A stretch of 30,199 nt of DNA, taken from Sulfurovaceae bacterium. GTDB lineage: Bacteria > Campylobacterota > Campylobacteria > Campylobacterales > Sulfurovaceae. A program made the position numbers and the translations under genes. Location: NCBI GenBank assembly GCA_029933395.1, contig JAOZOG010000005.1:1-30199 (forward strand), written 5' to 3'. How positions within the stretch are numbered: position 1 is the stretch's first letter; each line of letters starts with the position of its first letter. Positions 1 to 6,716 of this stretch are shown here, one piece after another. The notes beneath the pieces were generated by a model. The model had not been told where the DNA came from, did not search any database, and saw only the letters and a list, made by a program, of their open reading frames with translations.

Positions 1-1
1 A

Positions 2-283
2 AAAGCGGAAGAGATCGAGGTGTTCAACCTTGACGAAATAGACTACATTGCCAAGCGTGTCGTCATCGCCAATTCACTCGGAGGGAAGCATACGCAGGCC
101 CTTTTCGATCACCTCAAAAACGGGCTCAAGCCATCGGGCGAAGAGTTCCTCGGTTCTGACGAGAGCAACGAATGGATCGTCGCCGATCTTGGTGATATCC
201 TGATTCACATCATGACACCCGAGTATCGACAGAAATACTCACTCGAAGCATTCCTCAACGAGCTGCAGAAGCCGCAGACATAG
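2..283 (+). CDS. rsfS: Ribosomal silencing factor RsfS, 5' end missing
   Basis: RsfS (Iojap/DUF143 family) binds ribosomal protein uL14 on the 50S subunit and blocks subunit joining when nutrients are scarce. The visible 93 codons contain the family signature WIVADLGDILIHIM and the C-terminal stretch RQKYSLEAFL, as in E. coli RsfS (ADWIVVDLGDVIVHVM). The reading frame is open to the left edge with residues AEEIEVFNLDEIDY before the first GTG at position 20. The family is usually about 105-115 residues, so the true start lies upstream of the window and the GTG is internal. It ends 26 bases from a convergent membrane-protein gene. In bacteria this gene often follows nadD, which cannot be checked here. 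The identification is firm from the conserved core. Confidence 0.88.
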   Translation, partial: KAEEIEVFNLDEIDYIAKRVVIANSLGGKHTQALFDHLKNGLKPSGEEFLGSDESNEWIVADLGDILIHIMTPEYRQKYSLEAFLNELQKPQT

Positions 284-309
284 CCCCCCAACCAGGAGCC
301 TGCAGCCTC

Positions 310-636
310 TCAGCCCCCTGCACCACCCGATCCAATTACCCTCTCCAGTACGACAAACAGGAGGATCGTGGCAACAGGCGCGACAACCACCTGCCAATAG
401 AGTTTACCCCGGGCGACATAATAGAGCAGCGCAGCCCAGGCAAAGACAATCAGCACAAAATGGGCAATAAAAAGCGGTATCACCGAACGCGTCATATTGC
501 CCAAACCGGAGAGGATCAGGATGAAAGCGAATACACCCGATGAGATCAGCAGTTTTTTCCAGTCTCTGCTGCGATAAAAACTCAGACCTATCGATACCAC
601 TGTCAGTAAAACAGCCAGGATTACCATCGCTTTCAT
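310..636 (-). CDS. Small hypothetical membrane protein with four predicted transmembrane helices
   Basis: I do not recognise this 108-residue protein. It is hydrophobic throughout, with four likely membrane helices at about residues 3-21, 29-47, 53-76 and 79-101. Short basic patches (RSRDWKK, ARGK) between them suggest cytoplasmic loops. It ends in a glycine-rich tail, GSGGAGG. It lies 12 bases downstream of argS on the same strand, and a purine-rich ribosome binding site (GGGAGAGG) precedes its ATG, so it is probably co-transcribed with tatA-argS. No catalytic or metal-binding motif is visible. It converges with rsfS. It is a real gene by position and composition, but its function is unknown. 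Confidence 0.7.
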   Translation of the reverse strand: MKAMVILAVLLTVVSIGLSFYRSRDWKKLLISSGVFAFILILSGLGNMTRSVIPLFIAHFVLIVFAWAALLYYVARGKLYWQVVVAPVATILLFVVLERVIGSGGAGG

Positions 637-648
637 TGCAACCTCTCC

Positions 649-2349
649 CTAGAGTCTTTCGACCACGCCGATTCCGAGAATCGACAACCCCTGCCTGATC
701 ACATTGGCTGTCAATGCCGAAAGCGCCAGACGGCTCTGCCGCACCGACTCCTCCACATGCTCTCTGAGTATGGGGTTCTGCTCATAAAAGCGCATAAAGA
801 GCGTCGTTACATCATAGAGGTAAGAGGTGATCTGGTGTGGTGCCGCATCTTTGGCCGCCCGCTCCAGCACATCTGAAAAGCGAAGCAGGAGTAGTACCAA
901 ACGGTGCTCGATCTCATTTCCGACCACAATGGTCTGGCCGATTTCACCATCATATTTCCTGAAGATACTCATGATCCGGGCATAAGCGTACTGCTGATAG
1001 AGGGAAGTATTCCCCTCGAGACTCAGCATCTTCTCCCAGTCGAAGATATAGTTTGATTCACGGTGGATTGAAAGATCGGCATACTTCACCGCTCCGATAC
1101 CGACGATCCGTGCCAGATTCTCCAGCTCGGCAGGGCTGTACTCCTCTTTGGCCTTGATTGCCTCTTTGGCGCGGATGACTGCTTCGTCAAGCAGATCGAC
1201 CAGCTTGACCGTACTGCCGTCTCTTGTTTTGAAGGGCTTGCCCCCTTTATCCATCATCGTCCCAAAGGCGATATGCTCGAGCAGCACATCTTCGCCCACC
1301 AGGCCACTCTCTTTGGCCACCCGGAAAACCTGCTTGAAGTGGCCGGCCTGACGTGCATCCACTACATAGGAGATGCGCTTGGCACCCAGGGCTTCTGCAC
1401 GAAACCAGAGCGCTGCCAGGTCTGTCGTCGCATAGAGATAGCCGCCATCCCCTTTCTGGACGATCAGTGGAATCTCCTCACCTTCGAGGAAGACACACTT
1501 GGCACCTTCGCTCACTTGAAGGTGGCCTTTCTCCTCCAGCGCCTTGATCACCTCGGGAAGCTTCTCGTTATAGAAACTCTCGGCACGTACATCCTCGCGG
1601 CCAAGATTGACATCCAGCTTATCGTAGATCTCTTCACAATGCCCCAGCGATATATCAATAAATTTCTTCCAAAGCTTCAGGCAATGGGGGTCTCCGCTCT
1701 GGATCTTGACCACATACTCTCTGGCTTTGTCCGCAAATGCTGCATCTTCGTCAAATCGTCTCTTCGCACTTTTGTAAAACTGCTCCAGATCTTTGAGGTT
1801 TTTGCTCCCTGTCTCCAGCCCGATCTCCTCGAGATAGGCGATCAACATTCCAAACTGCGTCCCCCAGTCCCCGATATGATTTTGCCGGATTACCTCATCT
1901 CCGAGAAAAGAGAGCAGATTGGAGAGGGTGTCCCCAATGATTGTCGAACGCAGATGGCCGACATGCATCTCCTTGGCCATATTGGGTCCAGAGTAGTCGA
2001 TGACCACCTTGATGGGGTAAGGCTTTTTTTCGACACCGACCCGTGGGTCTGCCAGCATTCTGCCCGCCGCTTCACTCATCCAACTGTCATTGAGCCAGAG
2101 ATTGATGAACCCCGGGCCGGCAACCTCAGCCTTCGTGATCAGCCCGGATGTATCGATACAAGAGACAACTTCCGCTGCAATCTCACGGGGATTTCGCTTC
2201 AGGGTCTTGGCAAGCGGCATAATGCCGTTAAACTGGTAGTCGCCAAACTCGGGTTTTCCGGCTTCGCTGACGCTGATATTTTCCACTTTGATGGAAGCAT
2301 TGGCGAGTGCATCTTCGATATAGAGATTGATCTGTTCTTTGAGTTTCAT
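649..2349 (-). CDS. argS: Arginyl-tRNA synthetase
   Basis: Class Ia aminoacyl-tRNA synthetase that charges tRNA-Arg with arginine using ATP. At 566 residues it has a normal length. The N-terminal tRNA-binding Add1-type domain (about 1-110) is followed by the catalytic Rossmann domain with the HIGH-type motif HVGH at residues 129-132, preceded by SGPNMAKEM, which is characteristic of ArgRS. The KMSKS loop is degenerate, as is common in ArgRS, and lies near FGTMMDKGGKPFKTRDG. A DALR-type anticodon-binding domain forms the C-terminus, with the usual Met-Arg-Leu-like end (VVERL). It lies downstream of tatA, separated by an 87-base leader that holds three dyad symmetries. The order chePep-gmk-tatA-argS matches what I recall for Helicobacter and Campylobacter. 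Confidence 0.97.
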   Translation of the reverse strand: MKLKEQINLYIEDALANASIKVENISVSEAGKPEFGDYQFNGIMPLAKTLKRNPREIAAEVVSCIDTSGLITKAEVAGPGFINLWLNDSWMSEAAGRMLADPRVGVEKKPYPIKVVIDYSGPNMAKEMHVGHLRSTIIGDTLSNLLSFLGDEVIRQNHIGDWGTQFGMLIAYLEEIGLETGSKNLKDLEQFYKSAKRRFDEDAAFADKAREYVVKIQSGDPHCLKLWKKFIDISLGHCEEIYDKLDVNLGREDVRAESFYNEKLPEVIKALEEKGHLQVSEGAKCVFLEGEEIPLIVQKGDGGYLYATTDLAALWFRAEALGAKRISYVVDARQAGHFKQVFRVAKESGLVGEDVLLEHIAFGTMMDKGGKPFKTRDGSTVKLVDLLDEAVIRAKEAIKAKEEYSPAELENLARIVGIGAVKYADLSIHRESNYIFDWEKMLSLEGNTSLYQQYAYARIMSIFRKYDGEIGQTIVVGNEIEHRLVLLLLRFSDVLERAAKDAAPHQITSYLYDVTTLFMRFYEQNPILREHVEESVRQSRLALSALTANVIRQGLSILGIGVVERL

Positions 2350-2356
2350 TGTTTTT

Positions 2357-2425
2357 CCAAAAATTGGGGATAAGGTGGAACAGAACTGTTCCGAGAGAAT
2401 TTTCAGCGTCCGCCGGGAACGCTGA
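2357..2425 (-). promoter_or_regulatory. Structured argS leader with three inverted repeats
   Basis: The stretch between tatA and argS contains three dyads within 70 bases. The first is TCAGCGT/ACGCTGA at 2403-2409 and 2419-2425 with a nine-base loop. The second is GGAACAG/CTGTTCC at 2377-2383 and 2386-2392 with two central bases. The third is a short CCAA/TTGG around 2357-2367, next to the argS start. None is followed by a run of U in the minus-strand transcript, so they are not classical intrinsic terminators. They could form mRNA hairpins that affect argS expression or processing, or the second could be a protein-binding operator. The symmetry is directly visible; its function is not known. 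Confidence 0.4.
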
Positions 2426-2439
2426 TCAGTGCGGGCAGC

Positions 2440-2685
2440 TTACGCTTTCTCGCTTTTGGTTTCTGTGACTTTTGCCTCTGTGTCGGCAGCGGATGCCTGC
2501 TTCTCTTCGATCTCTTTGGCTGGAGGTGTTGCAGCGACTTCCTCATCATCCTCTTTGACCGCTTTCTTGAAATCTTTGATTCCCTTACCCACGCCTTTGG
2601 CAAGGTCTGGTATCTTCTTGGCTCCAAAGAGAAGCACTACAATCGCTAAGATAATCAATAGTTCCGGCATACTTGGCATACCCAT
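2440..2685 (-). CDS. tatA: Sec-independent protein translocase TatA
   Basis: TatA forms the pore-like assembly of the twin-arginine translocase, which exports folded proteins, including many cofactor-bearing respiratory enzymes. The sequence has the family layout: a short N-terminal transmembrane helix (SMPELLIILAIVVLLF), the FGAKKIPDLAKGVGKG hinge and amphipathic helix, then an acidic cytoplasmic tail (KEDDEE) and an Ala/Glu/Lys end. I chose the ATG at 2685 because AAAGGA lies a few bases upstream; an in-frame start nine codons earlier would give an unlikely N-terminus. That makes 81 residues. It has its own likely promoter and precedes argS. tatB and tatC are not in the window. TatA and TatE cannot be told apart from sequence alone. 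Confidence 0.92.
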   Translation of the reverse strand: MGMPSMPELLIILAIVVLLFGAKKIPDLAKGVGKGIKDFKKAVKEDDEEVAATPPAKEIEEKQASAADTEAKVTETKSEKA

Positions 2686-2736
2686 GTCAATCCTTTGTCC
2701 AGCCCTCTGCAAGCAGCAGCTGATAAATTTTTGTTA

Positions 2737-2766
2737 ATTATACTTAAAAACCCTGAATGCTCACAA
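2737..2766 (-). promoter_or_regulatory. Sigma-70 type promoter for tatA-argS
   Basis: On the minus strand TTGTGA (2761-2766) and a perfect TATAAT (2737-2742) are separated by 18 bases. The predicted transcription start is near 2730, giving a leader of about 45 bases before the tatA ATG at 2685. It lies in the 103-base gap after gmk, so tatA-argS can be transcribed independently of chePep-gmk. The -10 box is strong and the -35 box matches consensus at four of six bases. Confidence 0.6.
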
Positions 2767-2788
2767 TGCCCGCAACACGAATCGAGAA

Positions 2789-3400
2789 CTAATTCTCCAG
2801 CCAATGACGAATGAACGCCTCTTCGACTTCCCTGCTGTGCTTCAGTCGTGCGGCTTTGGCGATGATCGTGAACTCGGCTGCAGCCTTCTCCACCTCATCA
2901 TTGACAATCGCATAGTCATACTCTTCCAGTGCGAGAATCTCACTTTTTGCATTTTCCAAACGTTTCCAGATGACCTCTTCATCATCCGTACAGCGCAGAC
3001 GGAGCCGCTTTTCCAATTCACTCAGCGTCGGTGGCGTGATAAAAACCGAAGTCGTGATGTCATTGAGCTTTGCCCGCACCAGCCTGTGCCCCTGTACGTC
3101 GATATCGAAGATCACCAGCTTGTTCGCCTCCAAAGCCTCTCTCACGGGTTTCAGAGACGTACCATAATAGTTACCATGCACCTGGGCATGCTCCAGAAAA
3201 TTCCCGGCTTTGATATCCTCTTCAAAAACCTCTCTGCTGACAAAAAAGTAATCCCGTCCATCCAGCTCACCGGCCCTCGGCTCTCGGGTCGTTGTAGAGA
3301 TAGAGAAGTAATACTCCCCGATCTGATCGGATGCCGCATTGATGATCGTACTCTTCCCTGCGCCGCTTGGTCCGGAAAGTACCAGAATCGCTCCGCTCAT
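2789..3400 (-). CDS. gmk: Guanylate kinase
   Basis: Gmk phosphorylates GMP (and dGMP) to GDP with ATP and is essential for guanine nucleotide supply, including the GTP used to make cyclic-di-GMP. The 203-residue length is typical. The P-loop GPSGAGKST is at about residues 10-18. The guanylate kinase signature follows in STTTREPRAGELDGRDYFF, and the lid and base-binding region in VFITPPTLSELEKRLRLR. The gene starts three bases after the stop of the chePep-like gene, so the two are almost certainly one transcript. A short GAGAA/TTCTC dyad overlaps the stop codon but lacks a T-run. Confidence 0.96.
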   Translation of the reverse strand: MSGAILVLSGPSGAGKSTIINAASDQIGEYYFSISTTTREPRAGELDGRDYFFVSREVFEEDIKAGNFLEHAQVHGNYYGTSLKPVREALEANKLVIFDIDVQGHRLVRAKLNDITTSVFITPPTLSELEKRLRLRCTDDEEVIWKRLENAKSEILALEEYDYAIVNDEVEKAAAEFTIIAKAARLKHSREVEEAFIRHWLEN

Positions 3401-3403
3401 TAC

Positions 3404-4114
3404 CTATACCTCTTTGGGAAATCTGATCGCGATACGCAGCTCTGCGCCTTCGAGCAGTTTTCTGATCTTTTTTGGTTTCATCTCTATCAAAGCCTTCAGG
3501 AGGTTTTCTTCAAAATCTCTTTTTCTGTTTTTTGTTTTTATGGATCTCTTACTCTTTTTTTTCTTTTTTGGGCTCTTTTTCTCTTTGACAGTTTCGCTCT
3601 CCGGCTCTTCGACTTTCTCCTCCTCTACCGCCACATCCAACTCCTCGTCGATCAGCAATTGCTTGATTTTTTCGATCTCATCACCATCGAGTATCAAGCT
3701 CTCTTCTGCAGTCTCTTCAAGCGACACATCCAACTCCTCTTCGGGTCCGGAAATTTCGGGCTCTTCAGTCTTCCTCGCCTCGCGTATACTCTCTCCGCTT
3801 TCGATGAGTGGCTGCAGAACAGCCGTGATATCAGAGGGGAGAAAAGGCTTCAGAATGATACTGTCTGCCTCTTTGACTCTATTTTCACCGGCTGTACTGA
3901 AAAGCACTTTCTTTCTTGCCTGGACTTTCTTGAGATATCTTCTCATCTCTTTTTCACCACAGCACTGCGCATCGATAAAAAGCAGATCGTACCACGCTTC
4001 GGGAATCGCCCCTTTCCCATCGATCTCTTCTACGGAAATATCCCTGTAGTCCCGCGTCTTCAGTGCGATCAGTCGGGAGACGACGGGATTGGTATTGACG
4101 AGTAGTATATGCAT
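3404..4114 (-). CDS. chePep: ChePep-like chemotaxis regulator (degenerate receiver plus acidic/basic region)
   Basis: This 236-residue protein has an N-terminal receiver-like domain (about 1-100), a glutamate-rich middle (about 105-178), a lysine/arginine cluster (178-199) and a 37-residue C-terminal segment ending in IRFPKEV. Immediately upstream of gmk-tatA-argS, Helicobacter pylori has HP0322 (the poly-E-rich protein ChePep) and Campylobacter jejuni has Cj1178c (a highly acidic protein). ChePep localises at the cell pole and controls flagellar rotation in those organisms. The receiver keeps the phospho-acceptor position (Asp48 in FIDAQ), Thr74 and Lys89-Pro90. The usual N-terminal acidic pair is replaced by Asn-Thr-Asn (7-9), so normal Mg-dependent phosphorylation is doubtful. 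It is much shorter than H. pylori ChePep as I recall it. The assignment rests on architecture and synteny; I have not aligned it. Confidence 0.62.
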   Translation of the reverse strand: MHILLVNTNPVVSRLIALKTRDYRDISVEEIDGKGAIPEAWYDLLFIDAQCCGEKEMRRYLKKVQARKKVLFSTAGENRVKEADSIILKPFLPSDITAVLQPLIESGESIREARKTEEPEISGPEEELDVSLEETAEESLILDGDEIEKIKQLLIDEELDVAVEEEKVEEPESETVKEKKSPKKKKKSKRSIKTKNRKRDFEENLLKALIEMKPKKIRKLLEGAELRIAIRFPKEV

Positions 4115-4145
4115 CGGTCACTGCTCCGGAAAATGAATAGGGTAT

Positions 4146-4175
4146 TTTATACTAATTAGGGTTAAGGGGTGGCAA
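4146..4175 (-). promoter_or_regulatory. Sigma-70 type promoter for the chePep-gmk transcript
   Basis: On the minus strand TTGCCA (4170-4175) and TATAAA (4146-4151) are separated by 18 bases, each matching consensus at five of six positions. The predicted start is near 4139, about 25 bases before the ATG at 4114. A GGAG ribosome binding site precedes that ATG. Confidence 0.6.
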
Positions 4176-4246
4176 CAAGATACTTTTGTCTCCAACTCAA
4201 TCAAACGATAAGTTCTGCACCACCCTCTGCTTTATCCAAATCGTGC

Positions 4247-4252
4247 TAAAAT
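4247..4252 (+). promoter_or_regulatory. Possible extended -10 promoter for the hemerythrin-GGDEF gene
   Basis: TGCTAAAAT gives an extended -10 element (TG-N-TAAAAT) with no convincing -35 box. It would start a transcript near 4259 with a leader of roughly 68 bases. That leader contains a six-base inverted repeat, CATACC (4275-4280) and GGTATG (4292-4297), with an 11-base loop. The 212-base intergenic region 4115-4326 otherwise holds the divergent chePep promoter and no gene that I can see. Confidence 0.33.
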
Positions 4253-4326
4253 AACTTATCATCACCTCAATGGACATACCGTCAAAGATGGGGTATGATT
4301 GTTGAAGTGGTGGCTGAGGAGTATCT

Positions 4327-6459
4327 GTGCATCGAATCGTCTGGAAAAGCGAGCTGAGTGTCGGCATCGAAAGTATCGACAATGACCACAAAGAGCTGAT
4401 CGCCATTACCAACAGGCTCCTGAAAGAGGTGGACAGAGGCTCCAGCAGGGCCCTACTGGAAAAACATTTCGAAGAGCTCGAAGCATATACCCGCTACCAC
4501 TTCCGGAGAGAAGAGAAACTGATGGCTGAAAAGTGCCTGACAGAACTGGAGCGCGAGCGTGTCAGGGAACACATACGCGAACACCACTATTTCATCGAGC
4601 AGATACCGCGGCTCAAAGAGAAACTTTTTGCCTCCTCTTCCAGAGCTGTCTCCTTCGAAGTGATCGATTTTCTGACACATTGGCTGCTCGAGCATATTAT
4701 CAGCAAAGATCTTCTACTCGCGCAATGTTCGGTCGATTTCGGCGCACTAGAGGAGCAGAAGAAACACTCACTGCTGGAGAAGACCGTCACCAAGCTCAAC
4801 GAGAGACTCTCTCTGACGAAACGGGCCTTTCTCATCGTCGTCATACCACTCGTCACCATACTCCTCATCTCCAGCTACCTGAGCTACAGTGCGTATGGAA
4901 AGTATCGTGAGTACGACAAGATCGAAAAGATCTCCCGATCCTTTGTCAGTATCAACCTGATGATCAACAGTCTGCAGAAAGAGCGGGGGTTGAGTAATGG
5001 CTATATCCGCTCTTTTCAAAAAATATTCACCGGGGAGCTAAAAGTACAAAGGGCGGATACGAACAAACTTCTCGAAGGATGCAGGAGCAGCCTGAAAAAG
5101 CTTCGCCGTTATGTGGATACGGCACCTTGCCTGAACGATCTCGAGAAACTGCAAGAGATCAGATCCAAAATTGATACAAGCCGCATCGATCCCAGAGAGA
5201 GCTTGAAGTACTACACCCGATTAGTAGAGGAGTTGATCGATGTGATCAAGATGACGAGCCATCTGCATACAGAGGAGGCCGGCATAGATTCAAGAGCACC
5301 GCTTCTGATACTGTTGCATCTCAAGGAAAACATTGCACTGCTGCGAAGCGAGGGGATCTCCGTACTGCAGGGTAAAGCGAACAACCTGAACTATTTCCGA
5401 AGGCTGCTCATCCGTGATGAGGCCTACCTCAAATCCTTCAAGATTCTCGCAACAGAGACGCTGCGAGAAAAGATCGAAAAGATCGAGCAATCCGAAAGCA
5501 GTCAAAGGCTCAGGCAGCTCGAAATGACGATACTGCAGGCGGGGGTGCAAAACAATAATGGAGCCAATATTCTCTACTCCTGGTACCGAGACATTACAGA
5601 AAAGATCGATCGCTACGAATCAATCATCGAGAGCATTCTGTACCAGGTCAGCGAAGAGGCCAGCGCGCTCAAAAACAGAGAGATACTCTACATTACAATA
5701 CTCTGGGCCGCTCTGTTCGGTATCATTCTACTGACCTTCCTCATCTCCTATGCTCTCAAGCAGAGCATCATCGAACCGATCACCTCGCTGACCAAAGCGA
5801 TGCAGGATCTTGCCAGTGGTGATAAACGTTTCTACTTCAACCGCTTCCAGAGTGACGATATCATCGGTAAAATGATCAATGCCTACAATGATCTGCGCAA
5901 ATCGCTGATCAAAGCGGAGTACTCCAGTGTGCTGCTCGAAGTCCAGGAGCAAAAAGCGGAAAAACTCGAAAAGATCGCCTACATAGACCCGCTCACCAAC
6001 ACGCTCAATAGACGGAGATATGAAGAGATCTTTCGAGAAAAGATATTTGAAGCGCACAAAAACGGCAGCCCTCTCTCCGTAATGGTACTCGATCTGGATC
6101 GCTTCAAGGCCATCAACGACACTTTCGGGCACGAGATTGGCGATCATGTCCTCAAAAAGTTTGCCGACCTGATATACCAAACGATCCGTACAGACGATAT
6201 TTTTGCCCGTATCGGCGGCGAAGAGTTCTCTCTGCTCCTGACAGGCTTTTCCAGAGAGGATACCCTGAAGATTGCCGAAAGGATACGAAAACAAGTCGAG
6301 GAGATGGACCTCTCCTTCCTCTCAATAAATCTTACCCTCACCGTCAGCATTGGAGTCGCCTTTTATGAAGAGGGGGCTACGATGGATTCTATGATGCGCG
6401 AAGCGGATAAAAAGCTCTATCAGGCGAAAAATGAGGGGAGAAATAGGGTTTCCTCTTGA
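4327..6459 (+). CDS. Hemerythrin-NIT-HAMP-GGDEF membrane diguanylate cyclase
   Basis: A 710-residue sensor predicted to make cyclic-di-GMP from GTP. The N-terminal bacteriohemerythrin domain (1-135) keeps a full di-iron ligand set: His21, His58, Glu62, His82, His86, His123 and Asp128. A membrane helix lies at about 164-186. The region of about 195-450 resembles a nitrate/nitrite-sensing NIT domain (LQKERGLSNGYIRS). A second membrane helix (about 451-478) and a HAMP linker follow. The C-terminal GGDEF domain has the active site GGEEF at 630-634 and an inhibitory-site RxxD (RTDD, 621-624) five residues before it, so it should be active and product-inhibited. Hemerythrin and cyclase are cytoplasmic and the NIT-like part is outside. 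The start is GTG, chosen because GAGGAG lies five bases upstream. The ligand sensed is inference. Confidence 0.88.
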   Translation: MHRIVWKSELSVGIESIDNDHKELIAITNRLLKEVDRGSSRALLEKHFEELEAYTRYHFRREEKLMAEKCLTELERERVREHIREHHYFIEQIPRLKEKLFASSSRAVSFEVIDFLTHWLLEHIISKDLLLAQCSVDFGALEEQKKHSLLEKTVTKLNERLSLTKRAFLIVVIPLVTILLISSYLSYSAYGKYREYDKIEKISRSFVSINLMINSLQKERGLSNGYIRSFQKIFTGELKVQRADTNKLLEGCRSSLKKLRRYVDTAPCLNDLEKLQEIRSKIDTSRIDPRESLKYYTRLVEELIDVIKMTSHLHTEEAGIDSRAPLLILLHLKENIALLRSEGISVLQGKANNLNYFRRLLIRDEAYLKSFKILATETLREKIEKIEQSESSQRLRQLEMTILQAGVQNNNGANILYSWYRDITEKIDRYESIIESILYQVSEEASALKNREILYITILWAALFGIILLTFLISYALKQSIIEPITSLTKAMQDLASGDKRFYFNRFQSDDIIGKMINAYNDLRKSLIKAEYSSVLLEVQEQKAEKLEKIAYIDPLTNTLNRRRYEEIFREKIFEAHKNGSPLSVMVLDLDRFKAINDTFGHEIGDHVLKKFADLIYQTIRTDDIFARIGGEEFSLLLTGFSREDTLKIAERIRKQVEEMDLSFLSINLTLTVSIGVAFYEEGATMDSMMREADKKLYQAKNEGRNRVSS

Positions 6460-6592
6460 ATTAAAGTTTTCGAAAGCTCTACCCCGGGCTGATAAAAAAT
6501 GGGAGTAGTGAATAAGTGTAGGCGGGTATAGACTGAGAAGTATCTGTATTCACTTCAGTATTTATATATTTGAAATTATAGTATTTTGAAGA
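6460..6592. other. Gene-free spacer with one long-loop inverted repeat
   Basis: This 133-base AT-rich spacer separates the cyclase gene from the convergent tRNA gene. It contains AGTGAATA (6507-6514) and its reverse complement TATTCACT (6547-6554) around a 32-base loop. I see no open frame with a ribosome binding site and no clear GC-rich terminator hairpin for either neighbour. The role of the repeat, if any, is unknown. Confidence 0.3.
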
Positions 6593-6669
6593 TGGTACGC
6601 CCAACAGGATTCGAACCTGTGACCTTCGGTACCGCAAACCGATGCTCTATCCAGCTGAGCCATGAGCGC
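6593..6669 (-). tRNA. tRNA-Arg, anticodon GCG
   Basis: The 77-base minus-strand sequence folds into a complete cloverleaf. The acceptor stem is GCGCTCA with TGGGCGT (one G-U at the first pair and one U-G inside). The D stem is GCTC/GAGC, the anticodon stem TCGGT/ACCGA with loop TTGCGGT, and the T stem ACAGG/CCTGT with loop TTCGAAT. A73 and an encoded CCA end follow. The anticodon GCG (plus-strand positions 6633-6635) reads the arginine codon CGC. It is a single tRNA gene with its own promoter upstream. No adjacent integrase or duplicated tRNA end suggests an integrated element. Confidence 0.96.
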
Positions 6670-6687
6670 ACATTTTGTAAGAACCGC

Positions 6688-6716
6688 ATTTTAGCGAAAA
6701 AATACTTATTTTGCAA
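6688..6716 (-). promoter_or_regulatory. Sigma-70 promoter of the tRNA-Arg gene, overlapping the end of ung
   Basis: On the minus strand TTGCAA (6711-6716) and TAAAAT (6688-6693) are separated by the ideal 17 bases. The -35 box lies within the last codons of the uracil-DNA glycosylase gene and the -10 box lies just after its stop. Transcription would begin near 6681, about 12 bases before the mature tRNA 5' end at 6669. Confidence 0.65.

Noticed and set aside
1273..2373. Long plus-strand open frame opposite argS (366 codons)
   Set aside because: It is antisense to a complete, well-conserved argS, has no recognisable domain or ribosome binding site, and reads as a frame shadow of a GC-balanced coding strand.
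2377..2392. GAAC-N6-GTTC dyad as a LexA (SOS) box
   Set aside because: The known Gram-positive LexA box has four central bases and not six, and Campylobacterota generally lack LexA, so there is no support for an SOS site before argS.
2403..2627. Minus-strand frame of 74 codons overlapping tatA
   Set aside because: It is an out-of-frame reading of tatA, extremely rich in Arg/Lys, with no start context. TatA is clear in the other frame.
2804..4105. Long plus-strand open frame (433 codons) opposite gmk and the chePep-like gene
   Set aside because: It spans two real minus-strand genes and their junction. The Phe/Leu-rich translation is the expected reverse of Glu/Lys-rich coding sequence.
6593..6669. 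tRNA-Arg as an integration site for a mobile element
   Set aside because: No integrase, no repeat of the tRNA 3' end and no change in neighbouring gene style were seen in the window.
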